Shown: positions 7,314-15,827 of the stretch, in pieces | How the letters are laid out: each line of letters opens with the position of its first letter | How positions within the stretch are numbered: position 1 is the stretch's first letter | NCBI RefSeq assembly: GCF_028993615.1 | Contig: NZ_CP118632.1 | Coordinates: 248,001-312,000, forward strand | DNA: 64,000 nucleotides | Reading direction: 5' to 3' | Origin: Herbaspirillum sp. WKF16 | GTDB lineage: Bacteria > Pseudomonadota > Gammaproteobacteria > Burkholderiales > Burkholderiaceae_D | Notes under the pieces: generated by a model | Databases searched by the model: none | Told to the model about the DNA's origin: nothing | Seen by the model: the letters and a program-made list of their open reading frames with translations, nothing else | Program-made: the position numbers and the translations under genes

Positions 7314-9104
7314 ATGCCCCAATACAACGCACCCCTGCGCGACATGCAATTCGTGCTGCACGAACTGCTCAAGGTCGAAGACGTGTTCAAGGACCTGCCG
7401 CCGCACGCGGAGACCAACCGCGAGCTGATCGACCAGGTGCTGGAGGAGGGCGGCAAGTTCACCTCGCAGGTGCTGTTCCCGCTGAACCACTCGGGCGACC
7501 GCGAGGGTTGCCACTTCGACCGCGAGACCAAGGCCGTGACCACGCCCAAGGGCTTCAAGGAAGCCTACAAGCAATACGTCGAAGCCGGCTGGGCGGCGCT
7601 GTCCTGCGATACCGAGTTCGGCGGCCAGGGCCTGCCGCTGACCCTGAACAATTCGTTCTACGAAATGCTCAACTCGTCCAACCAGGCCTGGACCATGTAC
7701 CCCGGCCTGTCGCACGGCGCCTATGAGTGCCTGCACGCGCACGGCTCCGACGAGCAGAAGGCGCTGTACCTGCCCAAGCTGGTCTCGGGCGAATGGACCG
7801 GCACCATGTGCCTGACCGAGGCGCACTGCGGCACCGACCTGGGCCTGCTGCGCAGCAAGGCCGAGCCTCAGGCCGACGGCTCCTACAAGATCACCGGCAA
7901 CAAGATCTTCATCTCGGCCGGCGAAAACGACGTCTCCGAGAACATCGTGCACCTGGTGCTGGCGCGCCTGCCGGATGCGCCGCAAGGCTCCAAGGGCATC
8001 TCGCTGTTCATCGTGCCCAAGTTCCTGCCCCAGGCCGACGGCTCGCTGGGCGCGCGCAACCCGATCTTCTGCGGCGCCATCGAAGAGAAGATGGGCATCC
8101 ACGGCAACGCTACTTGCCAGATGAACCTGGACGGCGCCACCGGCTGGCTGATCGGCCAGCCGCACAAGGGCCTGCAGGCGATGTTCGTGTTCATGAACGC
8201 GGCCCGCCTGGGCGTGGGCATGCAAGGCCTGGGCCTGACCGAAGTGGCCTACCAGAATGCGCTGGTGTATGCCAAGGACCGCTTGCAGATGCGCAGCCTG
8301 TCCGGCATCAAGGCCGCCGACAAGCCGGCCGACCCGATCATCGTGCACCCCGACGTGCGCCGCATGCTGCTCACCGCCAAGGCCTACGCCGAGGGCGGCC
8401 GCGCCTTCACCTCCTACATCGCGCTGGAGCTGGACAAGGAACTGTCCCACCCGGACGAGGAAGTGCGCAAGGACTCGGCCGACATCGTGGCCCTGCTGAC
8501 CCCGGTGGTGAAGGCCTTCCTCACCGACAACGCCTGGACCGCCACCTCCGAGTGCCTGCAGGTCTACGGCGGCCACGGCTACATCTCCGAATGGGGCATG
8601 GAGCAGTACGTGCGCGACGCCCGCATCAACATGATCTACGAAGGCACCAACACCATCCAGTCGCTCGACCTGCTGGGCCGCAAGATCCTGATGGACAACG
8701 GCGCCAAGCTGAAGAAGTTCGGCGCGCTGATCCAGGCCTTCGTGGAAGAGCACGGCACCGATGAAGCCATGTCCGAGTTCGTCTCGCCGCTGGCCGACAT
8801 CGGCGACAAGGTCAGCAAGCTGACCATGGAGATCGGCATGAAGTCCTTCGCCAACCAGGACGAGGCCGGCGCCGCCGCCGTGCCCTACCTGCGCGTGGTG
8901 GGCCATCTGGTGTTCTCCTACCTGTTCGCCCGCATGGCCAAGATCGCGCTGGAAAAGCAGGACTCCGGCGATACGTTCTACACCGCCAAGCTGGCCACCG
9001 CGCGCTTCTATTTCGCGCGCCTGCTGCCGGAAACCGCGATGCTGATCCGCCAGGCGCGTTCCGGCTCGGCCAACCTGATGGCGCTGGACGCCGACCTGTT
9101 CTGA
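7314..9104 (+). CDS. Acyl-CoA dehydrogenase (about 600-residue FadE-like class)
   Basis: A 596-residue flavoenzyme, longer than the 380-residue short-chain class. It contains the LTEAHCGTDLGLLRSKA FAD/substrate region, the KIFISAGEND strand, ECLQVYGGHGYISEWGMEQYVRDARI, and the catalytic base E443 in MIYEGTNTIQSLDLLGRK. The extra C-terminal domain after about residue 470 (the acyl-CoA dehydrogenase C-terminal family) is typical of AidB-unrelated long-chain enzymes beside FadN-type genes. It should catalyse the first step of fatty-acid beta-oxidation, making 2-enoyl-CoA and passing electrons to ETF. It is preceded by the TetR gene and followed by the bifunctional hydratase/dehydrogenase. Confidence 0.93.
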   Translation: MPQYNAPLRDMQFVLHELLKVEDVFKDLPPHAETNRELIDQVLEEGGKFTSQVLFPLNHSGDREGCHFDRETKAVTTPKGFKEAYKQYVEAGWAALSCDTEFGGQGLPLTLNNSFYEMLNSSNQAWTMYPGLSHGAYECLHAHGSDEQKALYLPKLVSGEWTGTMCLTEAHCGTDLGLLRSKAEPQADGSYKITGNKIFISAGENDVSENIVHLVLARLPDAPQGSKGISLFIVPKFLPQADGSLGARNPIFCGAIEEKMGIHGNATCQMNLDGATGWLIGQPHKGLQAMFVFMNAARLGVGMQGLGLTEVAYQNALVYAKDRLQMRSLSGIKAADKPADPIIVHPDVRRMLLTAKAYAEGGRAFTSYIALELDKELSHPDEEVRKDSADIVALLTPVVKAFLTDNAWTATSECLQVYGGHGYISEWGMEQYVRDARINMIYEGTNTIQSLDLLGRKILMDNGAKLKKFGALIQAFVEEHGTDEAMSEFVSPLADIGDKVSKLTMEIGMKSFANQDEAGAAAVPYLRVVGHLVFSYLFARMAKIALEKQDSGDTFYTAKLATARFYFARLLPETAMLIRQARSGSANLMALDADLF

Positions 9105-9312
9105 AGCGGGGCGGGATGCCGGCCACGGCCGAAGTCCCGCCTCGTTGATCTGCCGCAATAAGGCCGGACATGGCGTCACGCCCATGTCACCCCGGCACGG
9201 CATGCTGTAAAAAGGGCCGCGGAGGCGTACAGTAGCGCAACGCCATCCGCCGGCACTTGCCTTGCTCTGTCCCGAATTCACATTTGAAGCATCAGCAAAA
9301 AAGGAGACTTGC

Positions 9313-11700
9313 GTGTCCAATTTCATCGTCAAAAAAGTGGCCGTGCTCGGCGCCGGCGTCATGGGCGCCCAGATTGCCGCCCACTGCATCAACGCCCGCG
9401 TGCCGGTCGTGCTGTTCGACCTGCCGGCCAAGGAAGGCCCCAAGAACGGCATCGTGCTGCGCGCCATCGAGAACCTCAAGAAGCTCAGCCCGGCGCCGCT
9501 GGGCAACAAGGACGACGCCGCCCTGATCGAAGTCGGCAACTACGAGGACGACCTGGCCAAGCTGGCCGGCTGCGACCTCATCATCGAAGCCATCGCCGAG
9601 CGCATGGACTGGAAGCACGACCTGTACAAGAAGGTCGCGCCGCACATCGGCGCCAACACCATCTTCGCCTCCAACACCTCCGGCCTGTCGATCAACGCGC
9701 TGTCCGACGGTTTCGACGCCGAACTGAAGGCGCGCTTCTGCGGCGTGCACTTCTTCAACCCGCCGCGCTACATGCACCTGGTCGAGCTGATCCCGACCAG
9801 GTCCACCCAGCCCGACATCCTGGACAAGCTCGAAGCCTTCCTCACCACCACCCTGGGCAAGGGCGTGGTGCGCGCCTTCGACACCCCGAACTTCGTGGCC
9901 AACCGCGTCGGCGTGTTCGGCATCCTGGCCACCGTCATCGAAGCCGAGAAGTACGGCCTCTCGGTGGACGTGGTCGACGACCTGACCGGCGCCAAGCTGG
10001 GCCGCGCCAAGTCCGGCACCTTCCGCACCGCCGACGTGGTGGGCCTGGACACCATGGGCCACGTCATCAAGACCATGCAGGACAATTTGAAGGACGACCC
10101 GTTCTTCTCGTCCTACGCCACCCCGCCGCTGCTGGCCAAGCTGGTCGAGCAGGGCGCGCTGGGCCAGAAGAGCGGCGCCGGCTTCTACAAGAAGGTGGGC
10201 AAGGATATCCTGCGCATCGACCCGGCCAAGGGTGACTACGTGCCCGGCGGCGGCAAGGCCGACGACATCATCGCCCGCATCCTCAAGGAAAAGGATCCGG
10301 TCAAGCGCATGAAGGCGCTGCATGACTCGACCAACCCGCAAGGCCAGTTCCTGTGGGCCATCTTCCGCGACGCCTTCCACTACATCGCGGTGCACCTGGA
10401 GTCGGTCGCCGACAACGCGCGCGACCTCGACTTCGCCATGCGCTGGGGCTTCGGCTGGAGCGTCGGTCCCTTCGAGACCTGGCAAGCCGCCGGCTGGAAG
10501 CAGATCGCAGAGTGGGTCAAGGAAGACATCGACGCCGGCCGCGCCTTGTCCAACGCCCCGCTGCCCGCCTGGGTATTCGACGGCCGCGAAGGCGTGCACA
10601 GCGCCAAGGGCTCGTACTCGCCCTCGAAGAAGGGCGACGTGGCCCGCTCCGAACTTCCGGTCTACCAGCGCCAGGCCTTCCGCGCGCCGCTGGTGGGCGA
10701 AGGCGCGGCCGACGGCAAGAGCGCCGGCACCACCTTCTTCGAAGACGAATCGGTGCGCGTCTGGCACCAGGACGACGAGGTGCTGATCCTGTCGTTCAAG
10801 ACCAAGATGCACGTCATCGGCCAAGGCGTGATCGACGGCATGAACAAGGCCGTCGATGAAGCCGAGAAGAACTTCAAGGGCCTGGTGATCTGGCATCCGG
10901 ACGCGGCCGAAGGCGGCGCGTTCTCGGCCGGCGCCGACCTGCAGTCGATGCTGCCGCTGTTCATGTCGGGCGGCGTCAAGGCCATCGAGCCGGTGGTGCA
11001 CCAGCTGCAGCAGGCGCACCAGCGCCTGAAGTATGCCAACGTGCCGGTGATCGCCGCGGTGGCCGGCCTGGCCCTGGGCGGCGGCTGCGAGCTGCTGCTG
11101 CACGCAGCCAAGCGGGTGGTCTCGATCGAGTCCTACATCGGCCTGGTGGAAGTGGGCGTGGGCCTGATCCCGGCCGGCGGCGGCCTGAAGGAAGCGGCGG
11201 TGCGCGCAGCCAAGGAAGCCCGTGGTAACGACATCCTGCAATTCCTGAAGGACTACATGCTGGCCGCGGCCACCGCCAACGTCTCCAAGTCGGCGCTGGA
11301 AGCCCGGAAGCTGGGCTACCTCAAGGACAACGACGTGGTCGTCTTCAACCCCTACGAACTGCTGCACGTGGCCAAGGTCGAGGCGCGCGCGCTGTTCGAC
11401 GCCGGCTACCGCGCGCCGCTGCCGCCGCAAGTGCCGGTGGTGGGCCGCAACGGCCTGGCCACCATCATGGCGCAGTTGGTCAACATGCGCGACGGCGGCT
11501 TCATCTCGGCGCACGACTACAAGCTGGGCAAGATGATCGCCGAGACCGTGGCCGGCGGCGAAGTGGAAGAGGGCAGCATCGTCAACGAACAGTGGCTGCT
11601 CGATATCGAGCGCAAGTTCTTCATGGAGTTGCTGAACAACCCCAAGACCCAGGAGCGCATCATGGGCATGATGCAAACGGGTAAGCCGGTTCGCAATTAA
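9313..11700 (+). CDS. 3-hydroxyacyl-CoA dehydrogenase / enoyl-CoA hydratase fusion (FadN-type)
   Basis: A 795-residue bifunctional protein. Residues 1-300 form the NAD-binding hydroxyacyl-CoA dehydrogenase (VAVLGAGVMGAQIAAH Rossmann motif, HFFNPPRYMHLVELIP catalytic His). A second dehydrogenase C-terminal-type region follows, then a crotonase domain (about 485-690) with SAGADLQSM, ALGGGCELLLHAAKRV and GLVEVGVGLIPAGGG. The dehydrogenase-first order is FadN-type rather than FadB/FadJ. GTG 9313 was chosen because AAGGAG (9301-9306) sits at ideal spacing; an earlier ATG at 9262 has no ribosome binding site. It performs hydration and NAD-dependent oxidation, feeding the thiolase that lies downstream beyond the DUF559 insertion. 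Confidence 0.93.
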   Translation: MSNFIVKKVAVLGAGVMGAQIAAHCINARVPVVLFDLPAKEGPKNGIVLRAIENLKKLSPAPLGNKDDAALIEVGNYEDDLAKLAGCDLIIEAIAERMDWKHDLYKKVAPHIGANTIFASNTSGLSINALSDGFDAELKARFCGVHFFNPPRYMHLVELIPTRSTQPDILDKLEAFLTTTLGKGVVRAFDTPNFVANRVGVFGILATVIEAEKYGLSVDVVDDLTGAKLGRAKSGTFRTADVVGLDTMGHVIKTMQDNLKDDPFFSSYATPPLLAKLVEQGALGQKSGAGFYKKVGKDILRIDPAKGDYVPGGGKADDIIARILKEKDPVKRMKALHDSTNPQGQFLWAIFRDAFHYIAVHLESVADNARDLDFAMRWGFGWSVGPFETWQAAGWKQIAEWVKEDIDAGRALSNAPLPAWVFDGREGVHSAKGSYSPSKKGDVARSELPVYQRQAFRAPLVGEGAADGKSAGTTFFEDESVRVWHQDDEVLILSFKTKMHVIGQGVIDGMNKAVDEAEKNFKGLVIWHPDAAEGGAFSAGADLQSMLPLFMSGGVKAIEPVVHQLQQAHQRLKYANVPVIAAVAGLALGGGCELLLHAAKRVVSIESYIGLVEVGVGLIPAGGGLKEAAVRAAKEARGNDILQFLKDYMLAAATANVSKSALEARKLGYLKDNDVVVFNPYELLHVAKVEARALFDAGYRAPLPPQVPVVGRNGLATIMAQLVNMRDGGFISAHDYKLGKMIAETVAGGEVEEGSIVNEQWLLDIERKFFMELLNNPKTQERIMGMMQTGKPVRN

Positions 11701-11704
11701 GAAA

Positions 11705-11742
11705 GCCCATCCCCACCCCACCCTCCCCTGAAGGGGAGGGAG
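11705..11742 (+). repeat. GC-rich palindromic repeat, copy A
   Basis: GCCCATCCCCACCCCACC then the palindrome CCTCCCCTGAAGGGGAGG. It starts 4 nt after the dehydrogenase stop codon. It is in the same orientation as copy C at 12165-12203. The following sequence, with AAGGAGATCTGGAATG, resembles the start of the downstream thiolase gene. Confidence 0.85.
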
Positions 11743-11784
11743 CGTTCAAGGAGATCTGGAATGCGTCTGCAAGAAAAGAATTCC

Positions 11785-11822
11785 CCCTCCCCTTCAAGGG
11801 GAGGGCCGGGGCGGGGATGGGC
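11785..11822 (-). repeat. GC-rich palindromic repeat, copy B (inverted)
   Basis: CCCTCCCCTTCAAGGGGAGGG-type palindrome followed by CCGGGGCGGGGATGGGC. It is the reverse complement of copies A and C apart from a few substitutions. It ends 4 nt before the DUF559 start codon, so its GGGGATGGG is the only candidate ribosome binding site for that gene. Confidence 0.85.
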
Positions 11823-11826
11823 TTAA

Positions 11827-12192
11827 ATGCAAGGGCAAACGAAGGCTTTCACGCAACTCGCAGCAAAGGAATTGCGCAAGACGATGACCGATGCCGAACG
11901 CAAGTTATGGCATCGGCTGCGTGGCCAGCAACTTGACGTGAAGTTTCGCCGCCAGCATCCCTTTGAGAATGCAGTACTGGATTTTGTTTGCCTTGAACGA
12001 CGCCTGGTGATTGAAGTAGACGGTTCGCAACATCTCGATAACGAGCAAGACGAGAAACGGACCGCGCAATTGCATCAGGCAGGCTTCACGGTTCTGCGCT
12101 TTTGGAATAACGAAGTATTGAATGAGACGGATGAGGTCGTTCAGGCAATCTGGAATGCCTTGAACCCATCCCCACCCCAGCCCTCCCCTTGA
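11827..12192 (+). CDS. DUF559 (VSR-like, PD-(D/E)XK fold) protein flanked by inverted repeats
   Basis: A 121-residue DUF559 protein. The opening KELRKTMTDAERKLWHRLRGQQL is followed by the nuclease-fold core: FRRQHPFENAVLDFVC with the metal-binding Asp, RLVIEVDGSQH with Glu and Asp, then an Arg/Leu helix and GFTVLRFWNNEVL. This family is related to very-short-patch-repair endonucleases; its biological role is mostly unknown. The gene interrupts the beta-oxidation run between dehydrogenase and thiolase. Its last nine residues (NPSPPQPSP) and its TGA stop are encoded by repeat copy C. Codon use is visibly less GC-rich than its neighbours. These points suggest recent arrival as a unit with its repeats. 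Confidence 0.88.
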   Translation: MQGQTKAFTQLAAKELRKTMTDAERKLWHRLRGQQLDVKFRRQHPFENAVLDFVCLERRLVIEVDGSQHLDNEQDEKRTAQLHQAGFTVLRFWNNEVLNETDEVVQAIWNALNPSPPQPSP

Positions 12193-12203
12193 AGGGGAGG
12201 GAG
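12165..12203 (+). repeat. GC-rich palindromic repeat, copy C
   Basis: CCCATCCCCACCCCAG followed by the palindrome CCCTCCCCTTGAAGGGGAGGG. It carries the DUF559 stop codon (TGA 12190-12192) in the palindrome loop. It is followed by the thiolase ribosome binding site (CCAAGGAGATTTGAC) and start codon. Confidence 0.85.
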
Positions 12204-12219
12204 TCCAAGGAGATTTGAC

Positions 12220-13416
12220 ATGAGCAAACAACTGCAAGACGCCTACATCGTCGCCGCCACCCGCACCCCGATCGGCAAGGCCCCGCGCGGCATGTTCAAG
12301 AACACGCGCCCGGACGACCTGCTGGTGCGCGCCATCCAGTCGGCCGTGGCGCAAGTGCCCGGCCTGGATCCGAAGCTGATCGAGGACGCCATCGTCGGCT
12401 GCTCCTTCCCCGAAGGCGCGCAGGGCCTGAACATGGCGCGCAACGCCGTGCTGCTGGCCGGCCTGCCCAACACCATCGGCGGCGTCACCATCAACCGCTA
12501 TTGCGCCTCGGGCATCACCGCCATCGCCATGGCGGCCGACCGCATCCGCGTCGGTGAAGCCGACGTCATGATCGCCGCCGGCGCCGAGTCGATGTCGATG
12601 GTGCCGATGATGGGCTTCCATCCCTCCATCAACATCAACGCCTTCAAGGACGAGAACGTGGGCATGGCCTACGGCATGGGCCTGACCGCCGAGAAGGTGG
12701 CGCAGCAGTGGAAGGTCTCGCGCGAAGCGCAGGATGAGTTCGCCCTGGCCTCGCACCAGAAGGCGATCGCCGCCCAGCAGGCCGGCGAGTTCAACGACGA
12801 GATGACGCCCTTCGAGATCGTCGAGCGCTTCCCCAACCTGGGCAGCGGCGAGATCGACATCAAGACCCGCACCGTGAGCCTGGACGAAGGCCCGCGCGCC
12901 GACTCCAGCATCGCCGCGCTGACCAAGTTGAAGCCGGTGTTTGCGGCCAAGGGCAGCGTCACCGCCGGCAACAGCTCGCAGACCTCGGACGGCGCCGGCG
13001 CGCTGATCATCGTTTCCGAAAAGATCCTCAAGCAATTCAACCTGACGCCGCTGGCGCGCTTCGTCTCCTTCGCGGTGCGCGGCGTGCCGCCGGAGATCAT
13101 GGGCATCGGCCCCAAGGAAGCGATTCCCGCGGCGCTCAAGGCCGGTGGTTTGACCCAGGACCAGATCGACTGGATCGAGCTCAACGAAGCCTTCGCCGCA
13201 CAGGCGCTGGCCGTGATCGGCGACCTCGGCCTGGATCCGGCCAAGGTCAACCCGATGGGCGGCGCTATCGCGCTGGGCCACCCGCTGGGCGCCACCGGCG
13301 CCATCCGCGCAGCTACCACCATCCATGCGCTGCGCCGCAAGAACCTGAAGTACGGCATGGTGACCATGTGCGTGGGCACCGGCATGGGCGCGGCAGGCAT
13401 CTTCGAGCGCGTGTAA
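12220..13416 (+). CDS. Acetyl-CoA acyltransferase (thiolase, FadA-like)
   Basis: A 398-residue degradative-type thiolase. The nucleophile is C95 in INRYCASGITAIA. ELNEAFAAQ, the His motif [15 protein letters not shown] and the second Cys in MCVGTGMGAAGIFE are present. It should cleave 3-ketoacyl-CoA with CoA, the last step of the beta-oxidation spiral begun by the two genes upstream. The NRYCASG pattern differs from the CGSG of the thiolase at 4084-5259, so the two paralogues belong to different classes. A ribosome binding site (AAGGAG) is present. A strong terminator follows. Confidence 0.93.
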   Translation: MSKQLQDAYIVAATRTPIGKAPRGMFKNTRPDDLLVRAIQSAVAQVPGLDPKLIEDAIVGCSFPEGAQGLNMARNAVLLAGLPNTIGGVTINRYCASGITAIAMAADRIRVGEADVMIAAGAESMSMVPMMGFHPSININAFKDENVGMAYGMGLTAEKVAQQWKVSREAQDEFALASHQKAIAAQQAGEFNDEMTPFEIVERFPNLGSGEIDIKTRTVSLDEGPRADSSIAALTKLKPVFAAKGSVTAGNSSQTSDGAGALIIVSEKILKQFNLTPLARFVSFAVRGVPPEIMGIGPKEAIPAALKAGGLTQDQIDWIELNEAFAAQALAVIGDLGLDPAKVNPMGGAIALGHPLGATGAIRAATTIHALRRKNLKYGMVTMCVGTGMGAAGIFERV

Positions 13417-13441
13417 GCGTCGCCGGAGCAAGCACTCTCAA

Positions 13442-13473
13442 AGCCGCACCGCTCACGCCGTGCGGCTTTTTTT
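13442..13473 (+). terminator. Terminator after the beta-oxidation thiolase
   Basis: AGCCGCAC (13442-13449), 10-nt loop, GTGCGGCT (13460-13467), then a run of seven T. It separates the thiolase from the isomerase-like gene, which starts 38 bp further on. Confidence 0.9.
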
Positions 13474-13510
13474 CGCTATCGATGAACAACAAAGACACAG
13501 CAGGAGACCC

Positions 13511-14275
13511 ATGGATATCCAACTGAGCAAGGACAACGGCATCCTCACGATCCACTTCGACCGCGAGGCCAAGAAGAACGCGCTGACCGCCGCCATGTAC
13601 CAGCAACTGGCCGACGCGCTCAAGGATGCCGAGGCCGACAGCGCGGTGCGCGCCATCCTCTTCACCGGCAAGGCCCAGGCCTTCTCGGCCGGCAACGACC
13701 TGGAAGACTTCCTGAAGAACCCGCCCAACAGCAAGGACGCGCCGGTGTTCCAGTTCCTGTGGCAGATCAGCCATGCGGCCAAGCCCATCGTGGCCGCCGT
13801 CGCCGGCGTGGCGGTCGGCATCGGCACCACGCTGCTGCTGCACTGCGACCTGGTCTACGCTGCCGACAATGCCAGGTTCTCGATGCCGTTCACCCAGCTG
13901 GGCCTGTGTCCGGAAGCGGCGTCCTCGCTGCTGTTGCCGCATGTGGCCGGCTACCAGCGCGCCGCCGAGAAGCTGCTGCTGGGCGAGGCCTTCGGCCCCG
14001 ACGAGGCGCTGCAGATGGGCATAGTGAACCGCGTGGTCGCGCCGGAGGAGCTGCTGCCGCTGGCGCAGAAGCAGGCGGCCAGGCTGGCCGCGTTGCCGGC
14101 GGCGTCGGTGCGCGTCACCAAGCAGTTGATGAAGAAGAACCGCGTCGCCGCCACCGAGCAGCAGATGGCCGCCGAGATCGAGCACTTCGCGCAGATGCTG
14201 ACGGCGCCGGAAGCCAAGGAGGCGTTCACCGCCTTCTTCGAGAAGCGCAAGCCGGACTTCAGCAAGTTCGCCTGA
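13511..14275 (+). CDS. Enoyl-CoA hydratase/isomerase family protein, ECI2-like active site
   Basis: A 254-residue crotonase-fold protein. The oxyanion-hole motifs are FSAGNDLEDF and GVAVGIGTTLLLHCDLV. At the positions where hydratases carry their two catalytic Glu, the first is absent (FSMPFTQLGL) and the second lies in LCPEAASSLLLPHVAG. That arrangement matches delta3,delta2-enoyl-CoA isomerases of the ECI2 type better than hydratases. It would prepare unsaturated acyl-CoAs for the beta-oxidation enzymes just upstream. ATG 13511 has a good CAGGAG ribosome binding site. A PaaG-type isomerase role is an alternative. Confidence 0.88.
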   Translation: MDIQLSKDNGILTIHFDREAKKNALTAAMYQQLADALKDAEADSAVRAILFTGKAQAFSAGNDLEDFLKNPPNSKDAPVFQFLWQISHAAKPIVAAVAGVAVGIGTTLLLHCDLVYAADNARFSMPFTQLGLCPEAASSLLLPHVAGYQRAAEKLLLGEAFGPDEALQMGIVNRVVAPEELLPLAQKQAARLAALPAASVRVTKQLMKKNRVAATEQQMAAEIEHFAQMLTAPEAKEAFTAFFEKRKPDFSKFA

Positions 14276-14299
14276 GCCCGGCGGACCGGTGCGGCCGTC

Positions 14300-15205
14300 T
14301 TAGGCGGACGCCCGCGCCGACCAGAATTGCCGGTCCAGTTCAAATGACTCGCGCAGCCATTGCGCGAACATGTCCACCTTGGCATCGCCCGCGCGCTCCT
14401 GCGGCCAGGCCAGCCAGTAGGCCTGCGCCAGCGGCGCGGATGGCGGCAGCGGCGCGACCAGCAGCCCTTGCCGCAAGGCCAGCGACACCAGCGAGGCGCG
14501 CGCCAGGGTGACGCCTTGCCCGGACACGGCGGCGTCGATGGCGGCGCTCTCATGGTTGAAGACGATCCCCGCCGCGGCCGGCGCGGCCCGCCCCTGCGCT
14601 GCGAACCAGGCGGCCCAGGCGTCGCGCCCATCCACATGCAACAGCGGCAGCGCCGCCAGTTCGCCCGGCGTCGCCGGCACGGCCAGCGACGGCGCGCACA
14701 CCGGCAACAGGAACTCGTCGCCCAGGCGCAGGCATTCCAGCCCCGGCCACGGCCCCAGGCCGTAGCGCACGGCGACGTCGATGTCGTCGCGGATGAAGTT
14801 GGCGTGGCGCTCGCTTTGCTCCAGCCGCAGTTCGAGCCCGGGATGCCGCGCGGCAAAGCCGCCCAGGCGCGGCGCCAGCCATTTGGCGGCGAAATTGGGC
14901 GAGGCCGAAATGGCCAGCCGCGGCCGGCCCTCCGGCTGCAGCAACTGGGCGGTGGCGCGTTCGATGCGGTCGAAGGCATCGCGCACCGCCTCGATGTATT
15001 GCTGCCCCGCCCGGGTCAGGCGCAGCTGGTTGGCCTGGCGCTCGAACAGCGGCAAGCCGAGTTCCTCCTCAAGCGCCTTGACCTGGTGGCTGACGGCGCC
15101 CTGGGTGACGTGCAGCTCCTGCGCGGCCAGCGTGAAGCTGCAGTGCCGCGCGGACGCCTCGAATGCGCGCAGGGCGTTGAGTGAAGGGAGTTTGCGGGCG
15201 GCCAT
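14300..15205 (-). CDS. LysR-family transcriptional regulator (GcvA-like)
   Basis: A 301-residue LysR protein. The HTH lies at about residues 8-66 (LNALRAFEASARHCSFTLAAQELHVT, QGAVSHQVKALEEELGLPLF), followed by the effector domain. PSLNALRAFEASARH is the GcvA subgroup pattern, as in the regulator at 348-1259. It is divergent from the RidA gene across a 127-bp gap holding an AT-rich ATTATAG element at about 15282-15289. Control of ridA and the OsmC gene behind it is a reasonable inference. Confidence 0.92.
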   Translation of the reverse strand: MAARKLPSLNALRAFEASARHCSFTLAAQELHVTQGAVSHQVKALEEELGLPLFERQANQLRLTRAGQQYIEAVRDAFDRIERATAQLLQPEGRPRLAISASPNFAAKWLAPRLGGFAARHPGLELRLEQSERHANFIRDDIDVAVRYGLGPWPGLECLRLGDEFLLPVCAPSLAVPATPGELAALPLLHVDGRDAWAAWFAAQGRAAPAAAGIVFNHESAAIDAAVSGQGVTLARASLVSLALRQGLLVAPLPPSAPLAQAYWLAWPQERAGDAKVDMFAQWLRESFELDRQFWSARASA

Positions 15206-15332
15206 GGCGATCCGGACGGGTATGAGGAGGATTGGGGCTAGCCTGAGAAACGATGCTTTGCGGTGCAGGACCGGGAAAAATTATTATAGATCGCTTCCGC
15301 GACATCCCCGTCCATCCACAAGGAACACCATC

Positions 15333-15797
15333 ATGAACCTGGAACAACGCCTCGCCGAACTCGCCATCGTCCTGCCGGCCTCGGCCGCCCCCGGCGCCCA
15401 ATACGCAACCGGCGTGGCGCATCGCGGGCTGGCCTGGATCAGCGGCCAGCTGCCGCGCGAGGGCGAGCGCGTGCTGGTGCCGGGCAAGCTGGGGCAGGAC
15501 GTCTCGGTCGAACAGGCCCAGGAGGGCGCGCGCATCGCCCTCATCCGCGCGCTGGCGGCGCTGCAAGACACGGTGGGCGACCTCACCCGCATCGACCGCA
15601 TCCTGAGGCTCAACGTCTACGTCAACAGCACCGGCGAATTCAGCCAGCAGAGCGCCGTGGCCGATGGCGCCTCGGCGCTGATCTACCAGTTGTTCGGCCC
15701 GGAACTCGGGCGCCACGCGCGCACCAGCGTGGGCGTCGCCCAGTTGCCGCGCAACGCCTGCGTCGAGCTCGACATCGTGGCGGCGCTGGAGGATTAA
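15333..15797 (+). CDS. RidA family protein (YjgF/Rid)
   Basis: A 154-residue Rid-superfamily protein, somewhat longer than the 130 residues of canonical RidA. It has WISGQLPREGE near the N-terminus, LNVYVNSTGEF in the middle and the closing ARTSVGVAQLPRNACVELDIVAAL signature. RidA proteins hydrolyse reactive enamine/imine intermediates from PLP enzymes. The conserved Arg that binds the imine carboxylate in true RidA is not obvious in the closing motif, so this may be another Rid subgroup of the extended YjgF type. The OsmC gene follows 30 bp downstream. Confidence 0.88.
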   Translation: MNLEQRLAELAIVLPASAAPGAQYATGVAHRGLAWISGQLPREGERVLVPGKLGQDVSVEQAQEGARIALIRALAALQDTVGDLTRIDRILRLNVYVNSTGEFSQQSAVADGASALIYQLFGPELGRHARTSVGVAQLPRNACVELDIVAALED

Positions 15798-15827
15798 AAT
15801 CCCATCTTCGGGACACAGGAGGCAGGC

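Noticed and set aside
9292..11721. 809-codon minus-strand frame opposite the bifunctional dehydrogenase
   Set aside because: Antisense shadow of a recognised enzyme, with no recognisable features of its own.
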